From contig NZ_CP103300.1 of NCBI RefSeq assembly GCF_025562755.1, positions 124,001 to 188,000 of the forward strand: a DNA stretch of 64,000 nucleotides, in the 5' to 3' direction. Both the position numbers and the translations under genes were made by a program. The notes beneath the pieces were generated by a model. That model saw only the letters and a list, made by a program, of their open reading frames with translations, was not told where the DNA came from and did not search any database. Numbering within the stretch: position 1 is the first letter of the stretch; each line of letters starts with the position of its first letter. This document shows, in pieces, positions 62,401 through 64,000 of the stretch. Source of the DNA: Endozoicomonas euniceicola (GTDB lineage: Bacteria; Pseudomonadota; Gammaproteobacteria; Pseudomonadales; Endozoicomonadaceae).

Positions 62401-64000
62401 CCGGAATGACGGTTGACAGTTTGCAGGAGGGCAGCAACAGCCACAATGAAATAAAGCGCTTTATTGCCAACCACGATGACGGAGTTCAGGTCGATACACT
62501 GGTGATCGAGCCTCTAGATACAGGATCGGAACCCCTCACACAACTGGCACAGCGTATTAAAAAACTTCTGTCAGGTATTACCCCTTCCATCAAAAGTATC
62601 ATTTTGCGGTGTGAGAACAATGAGGGCACCAGTTCATCAACACTGGATCAGAATAGAAAGATTGCGATTAAAGTCCTGACGTCTGACCAAAATCAGCAAC
62701 AGCCGGTGAGAGCTGTCAGATCAAGGTTTGCTCCGAAAATTATTCATTTCTCAGCTATAGCTCCATTATCCCCAGAGCGTCTTGAATACATTAAGATATG
62801 GGCCAGAGTAAATACGAACTACCAGATAAAACTGTGGTTCAGTGAAGAATACTCTATCGATAAGTTTATCTACCTGGTTAATTTTGAAAACCTCAGACAA
62901 GTTCAGCGCTTTGAATGGGACTATAGGTCATCCTTAATAGATGGAGATACTGAAATATGGAACCAAATAGATTTGCACAAAAGTCAAAAGCCGCAATATA
63001 AATCCTATCGAAATCACGTAGCAGAAATAATTTCCGATGAATACAGGCAACAATATCAATCTTTTCTAGCTGAGTTGGATCAATTTAAGCAGGAAGCAAA
63101 ATCAGTTAGCAACATCCAGCTCATTGAGTTCAACCCATCGTCTGACATCTATGAGTCATTGATGGTTAAGAGCAGTCTCAACAAAAGTGATTCAGGTCTT
63201 GCTGAATACCTTATTGGCTTAAAGTCATTAGAAAATGAGGGCGGCTTATATCTTGCCTCAACCATTTTACCTAAAATAAATGAAGTACTTTTTTCTAAAC
63301 GACCAAACTCCGATAGTAATTCCCCCAACAATCAAAAAATAAACACTGAGGAGCTAGAACTACTTAAATTAAAACTTGTATTAAATAAGCTTTCTTCTTC
63401 TAAAGAAATAAAAATTCCAGTCACAACTATTGACCCTGACGAATTTAAGTCTATACCCGCTGAAACATTAAACAACATCAAGGCGACTATCGACGGAGTA
63501 GACACTGAAAACATTCTTTCCCGTTTTTTCAGTGCCCTCGGAAACATTCCTGTCAAGAAAGATCAAGTGCTATTAGGTGAAAAAATAACCACATCCCTGA
63601 ACAAGCCCGTTGTCCTAGTAGCAAAGCCTAAGTCTATGCTGATCAGGTCAGCACTAGAAGACCTTAATCTAATATTCAGTTCGTCTTATACAGAGACATC
63701 TACCGGGCTAAAAATAAATAACAAGGAAGCAGTTAATTCAATTCTGAAAAATTATTATCACACAAAAAAAACTCCTGTCAAAGAAAGTGAAATTGAAAAC
63801 ATAGTTGACAGTTCGTTCTCCGTAGCATTCCATCCATATAACAATTACAAAATTAACTCAAAATTATTTGGTATTGGTGCTCTGAAGCGAGTTGCAGAAA
63901 TGCGTAAGGCATCTGCAAAAAACTTTCAGCTAAGTGATTTTAAGCAGTATTTTGCTGATACCCCAGAGCAGAAAAAAATAATCAAATCCTATGACTATAA
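59472..64000 (+). CDS. Second giant TcdA/TcdB-like toxin, paralog of the first (3' partial)
   Basis: The frame runs from ATG 59472 to the window edge, more than 1500 codons, as far as I could read without a stop. The N-terminus is nearly the same as in toxin 1 (MPDIMTKKAHFFTINPLS). Cassette A: GT44-like fold with GGILLDKSTLPKLN (no DxD), then a C80-like protease with Asp423, His488 (ITGHRF) and Cys542 (NFICCGL). A Cys-bracketed loop CRISRSPTGDDNC follows at residues 806-818, then the IALDxxSF module. Cassette B starts at about residue 1090 (PKIIHFSAIAPLS), but its DxD position reads GGLYLASTILPKIN, so it lacks the metal motif that toxin 1 has there. Whether it has the same C-terminal half is outside the window. 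Confidence 0.82.
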   Translation, partial: MPDIMTKKAHFFTINPLSPEQVDYIKLWAKTNTDYEIIVSGNIKLSLKKSIYKVFFDKIRRDSVLSENFNQANSNKKLLRTQIDEIMLKLSPSDYKASILSELVQPEAGKIIEDLEAREQKIEKLEQIDNITIRDFSDKLDANEINMLTHSVFLSDSQLAETYLSLKTMEKHGGILLDKSTLPKLNDSLFQGIISDENNIDTSVFERAKIELILIKLYEEGRIESIQQQVSAENYSAIPKNIFKKIKNIIDSTNSDDLFLPLGDISLDNNEILLANQPGAATHKPIILAAHPNSAFVREVWSEVSAIYKAAYSTNKKIIHYEEAFSVVQKHFTDKAITLSKQKTEAITSALFNLNYANNNDYFFDSEFYGAGALERTAQYLADKQTIKYTDFNAYSSNTPEQSKEIKAYNFNKYELFGRASYDSLIYLKIGSNKLKISDLDYYDNKSIPGRSVLYYLDPEDSALKLQVLRGQPLTSINRKTRIIITGHRFIFAASDSQSSDDSTPVKWVSTVGGALPEVVVAALKKIAPTGMKIKEINFICCGLAKNYSGNAGTIRDGSRGFIPQFLMSLKNNGINAIEITASTQDVVPSPAGKKIFLYRVKDPTQSKQVANPYSGRYIFRHDISKGHIYYYAKPGLSSYEPDISVIDPKLPNSNLNPEVFLNKQMTPPDGKKNTLITEPEKVILALMSEDTASDRIVVTNKDKFILLRLVKQLKLSFNYASYKSWIEGIRIFRPSQLTTITTIEQTYTSDADREAAFKRMKGRVQNGNLLEFYHLDIHTTAGAEALNYLYPGEFARIDTDWTYGCRISRSPTGDDNCGSKTKEAASNLNLLSGPSTELRINSANTDIALVDTSQDEQLAEFQQQYVNARREEAKAGLKTRKGYHSLIALDNTSFTLANNIARAAGDEKTRAFLLKATPSCGLIVFNSEPRVEYAIAAGPDNPVTLVGRGESLNAGQIANLITELTPESKITQLTLTGMTVDSLQEGSNSHNEIKRFIANHDDGVQVDTLVIEPLDTGSEPLTQLAQRIKKLLSGITPSIKSIILRCENNEGTSSSTLDQNRKIAIKVLTSDQNQQQPVRAVRSRFAPKIIHFSAIAPLSPERLEYIKIWARVNTNYQIKLWFSEEYSIDKFIYLVNFENLRQVQRFEWDYRSSLIDGDTEIWNQIDLHKSQKPQYKSYRNHVAEIISDEYRQQYQSFLAELDQFKQEAKSVSNIQLIEFNPSSDIYESLMVKSSLNKSDSGLAEYLIGLKSLENEGGLYLASTILPKINEVLFSKRPNSDSNSPNNQKINTEELELLKLKLVLNKLSSSKEIKIPVTTIDPDEFKSIPAETLNNIKATIDGVDTENILSRFFSALGNIPVKKDQVLLGEKITTSLNKPVVLVAKPKSMLIRSALEDLNLIFSSSYTETSTGLKINNKEAVNSILKNYYHTKKTPVKESEIENIVDSSFSVAFHPYNNYKINSKLFGIGALKRVAEMRKASAKNFQLSDFKQYFADTPEQKKIIKSYDY
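61887..61925 (+). other. Toxin 2, Cys-bracketed Arg loop
   Basis: Residues 806-818, CRISRSPTGDDNC; the same position and length as loop 1 of toxin 1, one residue changed. Confidence 0.6.

Overview
The window looks like a chromosomal stretch of a marine, host-associated gammaproteobacterium of the Oceanospirillales type, with Endozoicomonas the closest fit. This is inferred from gene content only: osmoprotectant uptake systems, NqrM/SthA, a BCCT carrier, eukaryote-like ankyrin and RING proteins, and very large toxins. No rRNA, tRNA or CRISPR array was recognised.

Layout. 1-11.6 kb: 3' part of an Smr-domain gene, a patatin-like protein (convergent), a secreted protein of unknown function, a codB-codA cytosine salvage operon with a terminator, an ankyrin/CPBP-protease fusion, a one-domain voltage-gated cation channel, and a proX-proW-proV betaine ABC operon on the minus strand. 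11.6-21.7 kb: a betT-type BCCT carrier divergent from proX, a secreted C45-type acylase divergent from a LysR regulator, a scar zone (palindromic repeat plus fragments of photolyase, sthA and betT), a secreted protein ending in an IAP-type RING finger, sthA, nqrM and apbE. 21.7-30 kb: a 1975-residue EvgS/BarA-like hybrid kinase with three periplasmic-binding sensor domains, an IS200/IS605 element with divergent tnpB and tnpA, and a small helical protein. 30-39.2 kb: recC-recB-recD with start/stop overlaps.

39.2 kb to the window end is the exceptional part. A single 6388-codon gene encodes a giant toxin-like protein, followed by a second, paralogous giant gene still open at the window edge. 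Both begin with cassettes resembling the large clostridial toxins (TcdA/TcdB): a GT44-like glycosyltransferase fold followed by a C80-like autoprotease. In the first protein this pair occurs twice, a third glycosyltransferase-like domain follows, and only the second has an intact DxD motif. Three Cys-bracketed, Arg-rich loops lie along the chain, two of them with an R-S-R-R furin-type sequence, much like the nicking loop of diphtheria toxin. A TcdA/B-like hydrophobic delivery region and a few RTX-like repeats follow. The second gene's upstream region carries a decayed copy of the recD 3' end, so the pair arose by tandem duplication that started inside recD. My working model, an inference, is a multi-headed toxin whose cassettes can be released separately by autoproteolysis and host proprotein convertases.
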